Shown here: positions 11,201 through 20,861 of the stretch, piece by piece
How positions within the stretch are numbered: the stretch's first letter is position 1
How the letters are laid out: each line of letters starts with the position of its first letter
Origin: Psococerastis gibbosa
Taxonomy: Eukaryota; Arthropoda; Insecta; Psocodea; Psocidae
Reading direction: 5' to 3'
DNA length: 64,000 nt
Assembly: GCA_963971405.1 (NCBI GenBank)
Contig: OZ020489.1
Span: forward strand, 7,626,001 to 7,690,000
Translations under genes and position numbers: made by a program
The notes under the pieces: generated by a model
What the model saw: only the letters and a program-made list of their open reading frames with translations
The model's database searches: none
What the model was told of the DNA's origin: nothing

Positions 11201-12910
11201 CTTTAGAAGGACCGTTTTTCTTTTTTCTTGTGGCGATCATATGATTGGAGGCTCGGTTCGACGATCGCTGTAGCAGATTTAGCATTACCCAGGGTGCACC
11301 ACGAGGAGGCCTGCTACTTTACACCCCAGTTGGCTATCCTGACGTCTGAGGAATCATACGACAGCCCCTAGACGATGTAGAAGTAGTAGTATGAACTTGT
11401 AGTCGGGACCCAGGCCACAATTTGGGCCCATAAGTCCCCCAGTCGCACTAGTCAAGTCCCACTACTTCTGCGAATCTCCCCATGGCCACGGGTTGGACTA
11501 CTGGAGCCCAGCCGTCAGTAGCAATAGTGCATCCCAGGTGTTCGAGTCTTGGGCGCCAGATCACATGGCACTCGGCGAGAATGTGCCAACTACTTTCGGC
11601 CTCCATCGCACAATGTCGGCACATATTATTGTCCACTTGCACATCAATCCGGGCTAGGTGATGCCTGATATTCCAGTAACCAGTGAGCAGGGATATCACC
11701 CGACGCACGCGTGTTCTATCCAGTGCTAGCAGACTCTTAGCCATTTTGGTGTCTGGATGGTTAATGAGGAGCTTCGTATGAAGGCATGCGGTTTCCTCCA
11801 ACCATTGGGTATGGAATTTCCTCCCAATATACTCTGAGGTGAGCTCTCGAGTAGTTCCATGACGATGTAAGTGCACAAGAGGTGGCCATGACGACTTATT
11901 GCACATATGATACCTTAAGGCATCTATATAGGCGAGAAGTGGCATTCCGACCAGTCATTGGAAACCATTGAAAAGGGTGTGCACCTGATATCCTAAAAAT
12001 ATATCAGCTGTTCTCTCCTATATAGAACTCTATGACAGCCTAGGTGCGTGTTTGACTAGTTTTTTTCTATTTTCAGGAGAAGCTGCCTTCAATTCTGGCG
12101 CATAATCCTGCTGGAACTTCGACGAAAGTCATCAATCACTTCGCCCAATTAGTCAATTCAGGTAGCAAACCTACTCAAATATTTACCTTCTTATCACCGT
12201 CTTATTATAGTAGAATGGTAGTTATAAATTTCAGGGCCTATTCTCACAGTTAGTTGCTTAAGCACTATGAGATTAGTTGACTTTTACTAATATAAAATTA
12301 TGTATGTTATCGACACTTGGAACTACAGTTTCTGGTGGACTTAAGGATTTTTTTTTCAATGAGAAATCAAATTAATACATTTCCACTGATGGAATTTGAA
12401 AAATGACCTATCAGCACAAATCTAGTTGTTTCACCTTTCAAGAAGGTTTGGTCAAAAATAATAGTTGTTCTGGACTAGCCGCAATGGGGCAAAACCTTAC
12501 CCCCTTCCCCCAAATTAGTTTTGTATTTAAGAAAGCTTCTTCTTTCAGGTGTCTTCTCCAAGTACGACTTCGGAGAAATGGGCAATCTGCAACATTACAA
12601 CTCAACAAGACCCCCGCTATACAACCTCACAGCAATCAACATTCCAGTTGCACTCCTCAGCAGTTTTAACGACTACTTGGTAGCTGACGTAGACCTGGAT
12701 CGTCTCCACAGACAGCTGCCCAACGTTGCTGAATACTACAGGATACCCTTCAGAAATTTTAACCATATTGACTATATTTTTGGCAAAGACTGCATTAGTC
12801 TTGTTTACGACAAAGTTTTAGAAATAATGAATGCTAAAGAAAGAGGCAGTATTGATATTGGGTTAGACGGTGTTGAACCTATTGTATTTTTGAATAGAAA
12901 TGTTGTCTAG
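2110..12910 (+). CDS. Acid lipase (lipase-3 / lysosomal acid lipase family), complete 7-exon gene
   Basis: Exons 2110-2217, 4278-4461, 5517-5631, 6295-6538, 7354-7512, 12077-12161 and 12549-12910 join in frame at GT-AG junctions to 418 codons plus stop, the family's usual length. Residues 1-25 form a hydrophobic signal peptide (LCLFIFLLYFY), so the enzyme should be secreted or lysosomal. The N-terminal lipase motif HGYPAETHTIQTEDGY follows. The nucleophile elbow is GHSMG (Ser167), an HG oxyanion motif lies in YLQHGLL, the probable catalytic Asp is D340 (FNDYLVAD) and the probable His is H371 (FNHIDYIFG). The family hydrolyses triacylglycerols or cholesteryl esters. Intron 5 (4.6 kb) is swollen by two LINE insertions. 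The start is the first ATG before the signal peptide. Expression was not assessed. Confidence 0.93.
2398..2593 (-). repeat. SINE-1 copy (tRNA-like head) in lipase intron 1
   Basis: SINE-1 is a family of about 200 bp. Read in its own direction it has a Pol III A box-like GTAGTGGTA, a B box GGTTCGAGTCC, a body with GGGCATGTAAAGCAGGCGGT and the 3' end GCTAGGTTGGCTTAGTAA followed by an A/T-rich tail. The head resembles tRNA-Glu (loop CTTTCAC). This copy is minus-oriented and diverged in the B box. Confidence 0.8.
2600..4190. other. Lipase intron 1 remainder: (TA)n tract, otherwise nothing seen
   Basis: A TA microsatellite lies near 2667-2691. The stretch around it (AGAAATGCTACTCTACATTTT to TAGCACCGTTTGGCCACA) recurs at 61036-61095, so it is a dispersed repeat. 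The rest shows no exon or repeat arm I can name. Confidence 0.45.
4191..4200 (+). promoter_or_regulatory. Possible TATA box just upstream of lipase exon 2
   Basis: TATATATAAG lies 78 bp before exon 2. A start about 30 bp downstream could use the ATG at 4236, which is in frame with exon 2, giving a product without the exon 1 signal peptide. AT-rich context makes chance likely. Confidence 0.2.
4278..4461 (+). CDS. Lipase exon 2: N-terminal lipase motif
   Basis: Acceptor ttttcag, donor gtaaga. Encodes TDIIAKHGYPAETHTIQT to DCWVITRIG with the oxyanion HG pair. The frame is open upstream to ATGs at 4212 and 4236, so an alternative first exon is possible. Confidence 0.9.
4526..4738 (+). repeat. 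SINE-1 copy in lipase intron 2
   Basis: Plus-oriented, nearly full length, with head (GTAGAATAGTGGTA), B box GGTTCGAGTCC and tail GTTGGCTTATTAAAAAAA. Confidence 0.85.
4803..4909 (-). repeat. SINE-1 3' half
   Basis: Minus-oriented 5'-truncated copy (TTTAGCCAACCTAGCGGAG to CTTTACATGCCCTCC); the tRNA-like head is missing. Confidence 0.75.
5008..5230 (-). repeat. SINE-1 copy
   Basis: Minus-oriented full-length copy with a short insertion (ATTGCTCTTAAG) in the body. Confidence 0.8.
5517..5631 (+). CDS. Lipase exon 3
   Basis: Acceptor tgtcttcag, donor gtgagt. Encodes the family block DNGYDVWMGNVRGNTYS. It is joined by split codons on both sides (GCG and TCG). Confidence 0.9.
6024..6195 (-). repeat. 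Dispersed repeat R4
   Basis: Inverted relative to copies at 21630-21915 and 42636-42842. Shared marks are GGCGCAGAAG, TTGCAAAC and GCATAAG..TAGCGGGCAAACG. Non-coding and unclassified. Confidence 0.6.
6295..6538 (+). CDS. Lipase exon 4: catalytic serine
   Basis: Acceptor tttatag, donor gtgagt. Encodes MAAYDLPASLNYVL and TYIGHSMGTT with nucleophile Ser167, then ALAPVAYVSHMKSP. Confidence 0.93.
6838..6902 (+). repeat. SINE-2 head fragment
   Basis: GGTGGCAAGGTGGTAGCGTG to CTTGCGGTCGGAGAC, the 5' part of SINE-2 (see 52549). It runs directly into the SINE-1 copy that follows. Confidence 0.7.
6903..7067 (-). repeat. SINE-1 copy
   Basis: Minus-oriented copy with a small deletion in the anticodon-loop region of its tRNA-like head. 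Confidence 0.8.
7074..7290 (-). repeat. SINE-1 copy
   Basis: Minus-oriented, close to the family consensus; it ends 63 bp before lipase exon 5. Confidence 0.85.
7354..7512 (+). CDS. Lipase exon 5: lid region
   Basis: Acceptor tttgtttcag, donor gtaagt. Fifty-three codons (LDILGKGEFLGNSKF ...) including cysteines of the lid region. A LINE is inserted 16 bp beyond the exon end. Confidence 0.9.
7540..8199 (-). pseudogene. LINE-A ORF2 part 3: RNase H and C-terminal zinc-like motif
   Basis: The open frame from its first Met holds RNase H residues FLIDSQAAI and SHVGLDGNEKADEMAKKG. The upstream part (YADGSY, GEMCAIIEAA) is read across a one-base T insertion near 8367-8375. The C-terminus has CPLCSS..H.H.C and ends in LLPQTGVG. 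Confidence 0.9.
8530..9264 (-). pseudogene. LINE-A ORF2 part 2: RT catalytic motif and thumb
   Basis: Continues the RT in another frame: LLFNVMINDL, then CLFFADDVVIWATG with the catalytic Asp pair, then KTYVRPVMEFASEVV. It stops at a run of five C where the second genomic copy has six, so the stop is a one-base deletion. Confidence 0.9.
9246..11285 (-). pseudogene. LINE-A ORF2 part 1: endonuclease and N-terminal RT
   Basis: A 679-aa open frame. Endonuclease motifs are VFWNAGGL (N42), GDFNAHSTRWG and TPDLALVN. RT motifs are SAGPDKIFPDFI, YRPISLTSVCCKVAEK, QAGFRKHRSTIDQIV and CVDFKAAYDKIW (RT motif A). Lys70 stands where APE-type endonucleases carry a catalytic Glu (a G-to-A change would explain it). 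The frame is lost just after GLAQGAA, before the catalytic FADD motif. Confidence 0.9.
11448..11945 (-). pseudogene. Second LINE fragment in lipase intron 5 (C-terminal region)
   Basis: A 165-aa open frame ending the RNase H/C-terminal part of a different LINE: LLTGYWNIRHHLARI, then CRHCAMEAESSWHILAEC, the CxxC...H....C motif common after RNase H. Upstream domains are absent. It ends 107 bp from the target duplication of LINE-A copy 1. Confidence 0.75.
12077..12161 (+). CDS. Lipase exon 6
   Basis: Acceptor tattttcag, donor gtagca. Encodes HNPAGTSTKVINHFAQLV, the conserved PAGTS block of acid lipases. Confidence 0.9.
12549..12910 (+). CDS. Lipase exon 7: catalytic Asp and His, stop
   Basis: Acceptor ttctttcag. 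Encodes FSKYDFGEMGNLQHYNS, the Asp loop and the FNHIDYIFGKD His motif, ending in TAG. Confidence 0.93.
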
Positions 12911-14140
12911 TCACATTTTACTGTGGTAATGTCTACCATATTGGCAAAGACTGCCTAGTCTCGTTTGTGATGAAGTCTTAGAAAGGTCCTGAAATTTTGT
13001 TGAATCTGTTGTGATTTTGACTAGAAACGTCAGGACATCTAGCTACGTTTTTCACTTGTTTCGTTAGGAATTTCTACTAAATTGGCATTGACTAGGGTTA
13101 GGGTCATCCAATTCCATTCGGATCGATTCCAGAATCGAATTGTATCGATGAGTTTTTGTCGGTATCGAGTACTGTACATCAGCTTTCAAATTGTAGATCG
13201 AAGAAAAATTATATAAACATGTTTCCTGCTCTTGTTGGCAACGCGGATTTATTATTATAACTAATGTACTTAAATTTCTGTACACCAAGATTGGATGTGG
13301 CGTCATTTGCTTAAAAGGTTCGTTAAGAAGACTTGCCGGTGGGAGGCACTCGCTAACGAAGAAGGCTTCGGCTATTAATTCGTTGTGAGGCCAATGAAAA
13401 GCTTACTGCCGAAGTGAATTCCTCATAGGCTCAGTCTTCTTAAGGCCCAATCGGATGCCCCATCCCGCGGGACACCAACGCCACTCGTTTTTTGTACAAA
13501 GCCGAATTTCACAGTAAATATTTACTTTAGAGCTAGAAAAATGCTTTCCCGGCATTTTGATACATTTATGGCCGTCATTAGCACCGATTGACCAGAATCG
13601 TTCGAATTGGTTTGCATAAAAACTGGTTGGTATGGGGCGCGAACGCCAATCTTGTACATATCAATTCGGACGATTGTGGCCTATCGGTGCTAGTGACAGC
13701 CACATTCCACGTATCAAAATGTCAAGAAATATTTCTTCTAATTCCTAAAATATTTTTCAACAGTCAATATTAGGGAGATTCATCTACCTATTGAGACGGC
13801 GACCAATGTTCCGGCCTACCGGAAAATTTCTTCACAACTTCTCATTTCATTTGATTAATAAATCACAACCGGGCAACTAGAGCTGATTTTGTACAATGTT
13901 TGATGCAACTGTCCACGTAGACATCTACAAGGAAATTAAACCTAGTAATTTTGGCCACTTAGTAGTTCATGGGGTATGTACACCTTACCAAAAATGCAGT
14001 TAGACTATAAAAATCTGTTTAATATCACCGGGACATTCTACATGTCACAAAAACCACAACACAGAAACGAAATTCATTTCCAATTTTCTACACTTCTTTT
14101 CGATGGGCTTGGGGGTCCGTCCGAATCATTTGCGCATAAC
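12911..14140. other. Spacer downstream of lipase
   Basis: Includes the lipase 3' UTR. A partial repeat of the exon 7 end (CATATTGGCAAAGACTGCCTAG) occurs at 12938-12959, echoing the TTTGGCAAAGACTGC of the coding exon, and suggests a small local duplication. Otherwise no gene is seen. Confidence 0.4.
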
Positions 14141-14143
14141 TTA

Positions 14144-14582
14144 GGCGCCCATTCCACATACGTACAACGTCAATGAAAATTATGAAATTGAAGGACATTT
14201 CCATTTCTCATTGATGGGGGCCATTCCATGTGTTTTTTCAAAAATTGACAATTTTCAATTGAAGCGTATGCGCCAAATTTTTGAAATTTGTTTGCATTTG
14301 TTTCTTGAAATTGTATTTGTTTTCATCGTCGCCTTATTATTTAGACCTTATTATAATTTTTATACAGAAATGCTTTCTTTTTAGAGAAATCAATTAAAAT
14401 AGTTGTACTTGTCATATCCCATGACGCCATTTATTAATTTTAGATTGTTTGTTTCATTGTTTGTGATTTTACTCTATTATCAATTGATCATTGATCAATT
14501 TTAACAATGGCATAGAGTAAAATTGAAATGTCCTTCAATTTCATAATTTTCATTGACATTGTACGTATGTGGAATGGGCGCC
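14144..14582. mobile_element. Hairpin MITE, TTA-flanked
   Basis: TIRs GGCGCCCATTCCACATACG and its complement with identical TTA flanks (14141-14143, 14583-14585). Subterminal arms CAATGAAAATTATGAAATTG match. The 439-bp interior holds a second, degenerate ATTCCATGTG motif. Confidence 0.88.
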
Positions 14583-14809
14583 TTAGGAGGATGCTTGCCG
14601 TACACATTGGACCTCCCTGGATCATTAGTAGAAGAACAACGCAACGATCCAGTGAAATTCTTTAAAAGTGACCGGTTTCGGATAAAATCCATCATCAGAC
14701 TGATGATCATTGCGTTCTTCTTCTACTCATGATGTTCTCCAAGTTCCACGAAGTCACCCAGGAAACTCTCACAAGGATTCGTCAAACACCCCTGGATCAC
14801 CCCGAATTA

Positions 14810-15210
14810 GGTTGGTTTATATTTTTTACTAAAGTTAATACTTAAAGTTATAAAGATTTGGTCCACTCAATTGGTGGAGGACTATTTCATACACCCTATT
14901 CTAAGGTTTTTTTCATTTTTGTTGGTATAATTTTTCCATGAATTCGGTAAATTTCTGTCGTTATATTTCTGGGCTATATGACGCTCATCGCCGTCATTGA
15001 TGTATTGTCAGAAATGTATTTTTCTCTTAAATGTAGTTGTCAATTTTCTGGTCAATACACAATTATTATTATTATTATCAGTTTCACGGAAAACCCCCTA
15101 GACCAAAACTAAATAAATCGTCGTAGTACTATGCATGAAATAGTCCTCTATCAATTGAGTGGTTCAAATCTTTATAACTATTAACTTCTATAAAAAAATA
15201 TAAACCAATC
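14810..15210. mobile_element. Foldback element FB-2
   Basis: Arms of about 100 bp (TTGGTTTATATTTTTTA, AAAGATTTGGTCCACTCAAT, GGACTATTTCAT) are repeated inverted at 15110-15210. The arms resemble those of 24034-24388 and a fragment near 31660-31760. No ORF. Segments just outside it, 14588-14627 and 15219-15255, are inverted copies of each other (CCAATGTGTACGGC). Confidence 0.65.
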
Positions 15211-15373
15211 TATTTTCAGCTGATCCGGGGGTGGCCAATGTGTACGGCCACCTTCCATTTAACTGTCAAATTGCCAATTGCTTACCCAGATACGTCGTTG
15301 GAATGTACCTCACGGGCTATAAGAGTTAGCTTATCCGCCGCTAATTCGGACGTCTCATTTAATTTATCACCAC

Positions 15374-16017
15374 AAACAAGAACGAACCTTTAACTTTTCT
15401 CAAACTTCAAGGCTGCTTTTCTTTAAAATTATTGTTGTTTTTTTACTGGCACCATGCCTAGACCGGGCAAAAGTCATGCCTATGGTACTAGCAATGGCGG
15501 ATCCACGGGGGGACCCCCCCTAAATAAGTAAATTCATAAGATAGAATAAATAATTCATAGATAAGAAAGTCGGACAACTCTTCACGTCCTGACTTCTGCG
15601 ACAGGGTTGACACTCACGAAAGCTTAAAAATTGAACTGCACCTCTCCCCATAAGGCGGGGATTCCACCGACCGGCTAGGGCTAAATACAAAAACGGTGAC
15701 GTGGTAGCAGACATTCAAGACTTAGGCGGGATTTCCACCGACCTCGCATTGCAGAATGCAAATGACATTGACGGAAATGTTTGGTTTCCTCTATGCCATA
15801 GTTAAATTGATCAATGATCATAGAGTAAAATCACAAACAAACAAACTAAAATTAAAAAATGGCTTCATTAAGTACAAACATTTTAACATATTTCTATAAA
15901 AAGAAAAATTCAAATTTCCGTCAATGTCATTTGCATTCTGCAATGTGAGGTCGGTGGAAACCCCATCTAAGTCTTGAATGTCTGCTACCACGTCACCGTT
16001 TTTGTATTTAGCCCGCC
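15374..16017. mobile_element. Repeat block with embedded nested MITE, duplicated at 32197
   Basis: Sequence from AAACAAGAACGAACC through the MITE (GGCGGGGATTCCACCGACC at 15654) is nearly identical to 32197-32832. TAA flanks the MITE on both sides. The right outer terminus is abbreviated to GCCCGCC, having lost the CTAGCCGGTCGGTGGAAT part. A hAT-like end (GGCGGATCCACGGGGGG) lies at 15498-15514. Confidence 0.8.
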
Positions 16018-16639
16018 TAAGATACACACGTATGGGGGTACAACGCGCCAATCACAGCAAGGCACGCTGGATTTTCTGTGGGAAAGTTCTCTATAGAAAT
16101 CATGTATATTATAATTTCCTGTCAACTTTAGCAGTATGCCTGTCACTCATAATAGGCATTTTCTACGAATTGGGCATATCATGCAGTTGAACGATACGGT
16201 CGGCTCTGGCGTCTCCGATTTCTTTTCAGGTTACTTAATAAAATGTAGCAAGCCACCAAAGCTCAGCATAGAAAATCCTGCAGAATAGCCCTAGCATGGT
16301 ACAGCCACAGCCATAGATGGAACCAGGAAAAATTTTAAAAACTCGATTGCTACGTTATTCGCATTCTCGAAAAACAGTATTAAAAACTAAGAAAAGCATC
16401 CTTGATTCAATACAACAACAACACAATCTTCATTAAAATACTATTGCGCAATTTTTTTGTAAACCCCAAGATCCGAAGTAAAAACTAATTTGGATTCTGA
16501 TGGGCTCATCCGAATAAAATCCGATTTAAACGCTAACTATTTTCGAGTAAACGATACCATGACTATGATTAGATATTGCACCAAGAAAACTGGCCTACTT
16601 GGCGGATTATCGGACTTTATTCCAACGAGCTATTATGCA

Positions 16640-16745
16640 GGAACTCGAACGTACCAAGAACTGAGGGAGAAGCGCTGGACCGAGAGAGCTGGATGATAAT
16701 ATGCAGGGAGTTGCTGGCAACCAATCTTAGAGATTGTGACCTCAC
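16640..16745 (+). pseudogene. RTE-like LINE relic, extreme C-terminus
   Basis: Two frames give TYQELREK and ALDRESWMIICRELLATN, matching the tail of the relic at 1040-1610 (YQDLKRK..DRVSWRMRCRELLPTN). Frameshifted and dead. Confidence 0.6.
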
Positions 16746-16754
16746 AAGTAGATC

Positions 16755-16818
16755 GAAATTAGAGGATATGGAAAAAACTGGGCTTGGGGGGGATTTTTTT
16801 TCCATATCCTCTAATTTC
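16755..16818. repeat. Perfect short hairpin
   Basis: GAAATTAGAGGATATGGAAA and its exact complement are separated by about 20 bases rich in G and T. The same GAAATTAGAGGAT stem start occurs at 27260. Confidence 0.7.
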
Positions 16819-18062
16819 GGTTATAACGAGGAGGTTACCACTTCAACAAAAGTTAATTTAATGTCAGTGCTATATATACCATATAATACTACAATGTATC
16901 ACTAGTAGATTATGATAATTGTAATAGTTAATGGACAAATTACAGTATCGTCAAATAGCAACTGTTACTAAGAAAATAAAAATTTTAGAGTACCAATGGG
17001 GGATGAGGGTTGGGGGTTGTCTTGAGGTACGCAATGACGAGGTGTGACCCTGAGGTCAGCGAAAACCGCACAGGGCCAGCAAAAACCGGGTCGTGGCTGG
17101 AGTCACATACGCAGCAACAGAATTTCGTCTCATTGCCCAACAGCTCAGACGGGGCATGGTGCGCAACTTGTGATCATGCGATGGAAAGTCAGCCATAACT
17201 TTTTATTTCTGTTTAATAAAAGGTTAATCGCGTACAAACAATTTAATGAATGTATTCGATTGACCTCTGCAGTCGCCTCAATGAGTAAACGAATATTTGT
17301 GCTGAGTTATACGACACGTCTCTGGTGTTGTTGCCGCCTGAGCAGCCCCTATTAGGATAATTTGATAAAACACTTGACCAAACAGTTTTTACCTCGAGAC
17401 AGAGCGGGCGGACCAAACAAGGAAGAGATCAGATAGAACAAGATAGAAAGACAGTAAATTACTTACTATTTACACACTAGGGCGGTTCGAAAATCGTACA
17501 GTAACACTAGACTACATTATTAAAAACAATACGTAAAGTATCTACAAAGATATATAAGGCTCAATTTACTTTGCACAATATGTCCTCAGTTTTGACAGAC
17601 TTATACAATACATTTAAAACACTCCAGTACTAACTATAACTCAATTAACACGAATAACAATCAAAAAGGATAAATGTATACAAAATTTCTTAATGGTTTT
17701 TATTTAAAATTTTCAAACGAAAAACAATGGTAAAGCCTAATAAATTATATGGTTTACAAAAATAGTTGGATAAAATTTTTCTTATGATCATGATTAAAAT
17801 GGGTTTCAGGTAGATAAAGTAGTTTAAATAAAAATGTATTCAAATGATTTGACTGGTATACATGTATCTAAATTAATCACAAAACACTTGAAAAATTAAA
17901 GGGGAAAAGTCATTTACAGATTGCAGTTTTCTTTTAGCCAAAAGGGCTGTATTATTATTATTATTATTTTTAAAGGCGATTATTTATTTTAATTACCCTT
18001 ACAACGACCCCACTGATTTTTCGGACGTTATTGGTATTGTCTCCATATTAATTTTGGCGGTT
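16819..18062. other. Spacer with a SINE-2 tail fragment
   Basis: 17210-17283 is a minus-oriented SINE-2 3' part (GGTTAATCGCGTACAAACA to GACCTCTGCAGTCGCCTCA). The rest is AT-rich with no supported gene. Confidence 0.5.
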
Positions 18063-18150
18063 GGCAAACTGGTACTTGTCCTCGATGTCAACCCACAACG
18101 GCTACAAGCGGCAATGGACAAGCTGAGACATGCTTACCATAAATAATTAA
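18063..18150 (+). repeat. Dispersed repeat V (open frame VNLHRLQAxMDKL)
   Basis: A block encoding VLDVNPQRLQAAMDKL-like peptide recurs at 25365-25462 and 48862-48965 with the reading frame kept, so it probably comes from a mobile-element ORF. I do not recognise the parent protein. A SINE-1 copy adjoins this one. Confidence 0.55.
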
Positions 18151-18301
18151 TGACTTCGTTCCATTGTTAAGCCAACTTAGCGTAGTTAGAGCTATAAAGC
18201 CCTCTCTTTCACCCAACTAGGAAAGCCTGCCTGCTTTACATGAATATGTAGCAGGGACTCGAACCCACAACTTTTCGGGTGAAAATCAAGAGTCCGTACT
18301 A
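18142..18301 (-). repeat. SINE-1 copy, diverged
   Basis: Minus-oriented with an internal deletion between the body and the tRNA-like head (GGGACTCGAACCC survives). Confidence 0.75.
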
Positions 18302-18309
18302 ACTTTTTT

Positions 18310-18378
18310 TTTTTTTTAAAAAAAGATTAATCGCATGCAAAAAATTTAATGAATGTATCCTATTGACCTCTTCAGTCG
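18310..18378 (-). repeat. SINE-2 tail fragment
   Basis: Poly-T then GATTAATCGCATGCAAA to TTGACCTCTTCAGTCG: the 3' end of SINE-2 in minus orientation with its A-tail. Confidence 0.7.
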
Positions 18379-18584
18379 ATATAACCTGAAACAGGCCTGG
18401 GTCCACACAAGCCGAATGACCTCCTTACCTACACTGTTAGGGGAAAACCGCGGTTGCGGGATGAGTATCTGAACACAGCACTACAAATAGTGACTCAATC
18501 AAGAAAGAGGATTTTCTAGTTCTCAGCCATGGACCCTGACACTACGTTCGTTTTTTTTTATTTCCAGGCAGCAGATTTGCTATA

Positions 18585-18744
18585 CAGTCGACGTAAGTGA
18601 AAGAAAGCTTCACTCTAAATTGGGACTGGGGTTTTTAATGTTCATAACAAGTAAACATTTACAGTACTACTATATTTACTAGTATTATGCATTAAAAACC
18701 ACGTACCAATTTAGAGTGAAACTCCCTTCAACTTGCGTCGACTG
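18585..18744. mobile_element. Tc1/mariner-like MITE
   Basis: 160-bp hairpin with ends CAGTCGACGTAAGTG and its near complement, arms CACTCTAAATTGG and CATTAAAAACCA, flanked by TA on both sides (18583-18584, 18745-18746). No ORF. Class assigned from the TA flank only. Confidence 0.6.
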
Positions 18745-19199
18745 TACGCTACTACAATACATTATCAATATTGTAATTATAATTATTATAAATTATTAGT
18801 TTTTTTTCTCAGAATTTATTTAGTATTTGAGTGAAAGAATCAAGATTTTGTCGGTTTATCATAAGTATATACTAAATATTTTATCGCCAACAACGTTTCT
18901 CTATTGATGCATATCTTTTTCAATACTAAAAATAATGTGGGATGTGAAGTTCACACTTCACACAGATCTTAACATGGGGTAAAAGATGTCAACAAGATAA
19001 ATTAAGAATGGAAAGTGCTATTCAAAATTGTTTTGTTTACATTTTTAACCCTAAAAATAAGTTACTACTAAATGGCATAGCAGGCCCGCAGTTTGGCAGT
19101 TGTGTAGCGATGCTGACATGTCCAACAACATGAATCATGTCGATGATCATCATATTGAGTATCAAGTCAAACCTGCAGCCCGATCATAGCGACTTGGGA

Positions 19200-19507
19200 T
19201 TATTATAATACCGGGATTAATTCAATATCGTTTTAAACAAATGAGTGCAAAATACGCGGGAAATTCAAATTGATAAATTAATATTTTTTGTGAGTTTTAA
19301 ATTTTTTCTCCCTTAGATGTAAACACATGAATTAAAATTCTTATTATTTTTCAAAATTCTACCTGTGCATTTTTATGTTTATTAGTATTTCCTTCAATTA
19401 TTAAACAATGTAACCATTCTCTTGTATTCCAATAATTCATTAATTTGAATTTACCGCGCATATTTTAACACCTTCACGTGACACCTACTACTGCGGTATT
19501 AAAGAAC
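19200..19507. mobile_element. Foldback element FB-3, short copy
   Basis: ATTATAATACCGGGATTAAT on the left and ACACCTTCACGTGACACC / GCGGTATTAAAGA on the right echo the arms of 33105-33775. Interior AT-rich, no ORF. Confidence 0.45.
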
Positions 19508-20040
19508 CCGTCCGAGTTTACTCGAACATGCTTTCCAATTAACAATTAGTAGATAGAGGTAATGAGTTTTTCATGGTAAATAATTTAATAATCATGGCAC
19601 GGCACGCAATGGATTGGAGCGTGAATTTTATGATTTCTTCAAAAAATAATTTTTCCTTTTACTACGTATACATTGGAAACAAAAATAAACAACGGTATTA
19701 TAACAACCCCAAATCGGGCTGCTGGACATAGAGGGGAACACAGAGCGTAGTGGTAAACACGATGCTTCGATGAGGCATAGTTCGTGGGTTCGAATGCCAC
19801 CAGGTCGTGTTTTCTTGGTACTCTATTCTCGGATAAAATATCCTAAAGAGACTCTTCAACCAAACAAGTCAATTTAGTGTTAAAAATTAATAGTTTTTTT
19901 TTTAATCTCTGCCATAACCTTTTCTGCTCGTGCTACCCCTGCAGAAGTCAAGGAGGTAAGGTTAAATTAAACAACCAATGGCCGTAACAAACTCACCTAT
20001 TTGCAAAATACCCCAGTAATCTCCTATAAAATAAACTGAA
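19508..20040. other. Spacer with no supported gene
   Basis: AT-rich sequence. One tRNA-like B box (GTTCGAATGCC at 19790-19800) follows an A box-like GTGGTAAACACGATGC; it may be the head of another SINE but lacks a fold I can support as a tRNA. Confidence 0.35.
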
Positions 20041-20043
20041 TAA

Positions 20044-20145
20044 GGCGGCATTTCTATTGACCTCGTATTGCAGAATGCACATGACGCTGACGTGGTAGCA
20101 GACATTAAAGACTTATTAATGATGTATGTCAACGGAAACGCCGCC
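20044..20145. mobile_element. Short degenerate hairpin MITE
   Basis: Ends GGCGGCATTTCTATTGACC and GTCAACGGAAACGCCGCC; retains GACGTGGTAGCAGACATTAAAG. 102 bp. Confidence 0.6.
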
Positions 20146-20584
20146 ATCCCTAATGATAATAATAATAATAAAACTCATCACCGCGTTTACAGTTTAAGAT
20201 CCCAAACCTCAGCAATTCGTTACCAACTATTCGAAGACAGCGGGAAGTATAGAGTTATGATATGATGAGCGGGACACCGACATATACAGGTTCCAGGGCG
20301 GACAACGGAGACGGAAAACATTAACTTGTACATCACTTTTCACAAAATTCAAGGAAGAGGGTAGTCCAAAACTAGCGGCAAAACTCCGGAAGGGGCGTGA
20401 CTATGCGGTCGGCATGAGCTCGCAGTACGCATTCGCACACGAGCTTGTATTGACTCTGAAAATTGAAATAAATAAATATTTTATACAATATATAATATAT
20501 TGTATGGGAAACGAACGTGCAGAAGCTCTAGCGAAGGAGGGTACTCTCTAAACCCAATAGTGACGTATCACTGACTTCAGCCAA

Positions 20585-20715
20585 ATAAATATATATTTCT
20601 GTTAAATTATACAATACAAGTAATTGACAACAAAGTATATGTAAAATCGTCAAAATATCATCAAAATCAGGTAGTTCTGTCACTGTCATTGTGTGTGGCG
20701 CTGGCCTTACAAGGT
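20585..20715 (+). repeat. Dispersed repeat R5, short form
   Basis: AAATAAATATATATTTCTGT to GGCGCTGGCCTTACAAGG matches both ends of 38535-38828 but lacks about 155 bp of its middle. Confidence 0.65.
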
Positions 20716-20861
20716 CTCCAAGAACACTTTAGAAACCGCAATAAAGAAACAACTCAAGAAAACTATAGAAGATGCTTGCTGCGGGAAACAGTGGGAATCA
20801 CTCGTAAACCAACCCATACCACGTGATCTACCGAGGGCTTGTTACTGGGCACCACTACTTA

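Larger units (their letters stand above)
7529..11328 (-). mobile_element. LINE-A copy 1 (endonuclease-RT-RNase H non-LTR retrotransposon) in lipase intron 5
   Basis: About 3.8 kb, flanked by perfect 12-bp duplications GTTGGCTATCCT at 7517-7528 and 11329-11340. The domain order (APE-type endonuclease, RT, RNase H, C-terminal CxxC...H....C) fits the I/LOA/R1 group. The 3' end is a short (TAAC)n tail after the RNase H stop. No ORF1 is present, so the copy is probably 5'-truncated. The protein is broken by a frameshift in RT and by two homopolymer indels before RNase H. The 3' end lies at the low coordinate. Confidence 0.93.

Noticed and set aside
16490..16696. 68-codon plus frame beginning MDSDGLIRIKSDL
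   Set aside because: Only its end matches LINE debris; the rest has no motif or splice signals.
20400..20470. Plus-strand SSQYAFAHELVL looked like the missing phosphatase C-terminus
   Set aside because: Wrong strand for the gene and it continues into a LINE RNase H relic; similarity is superficial.
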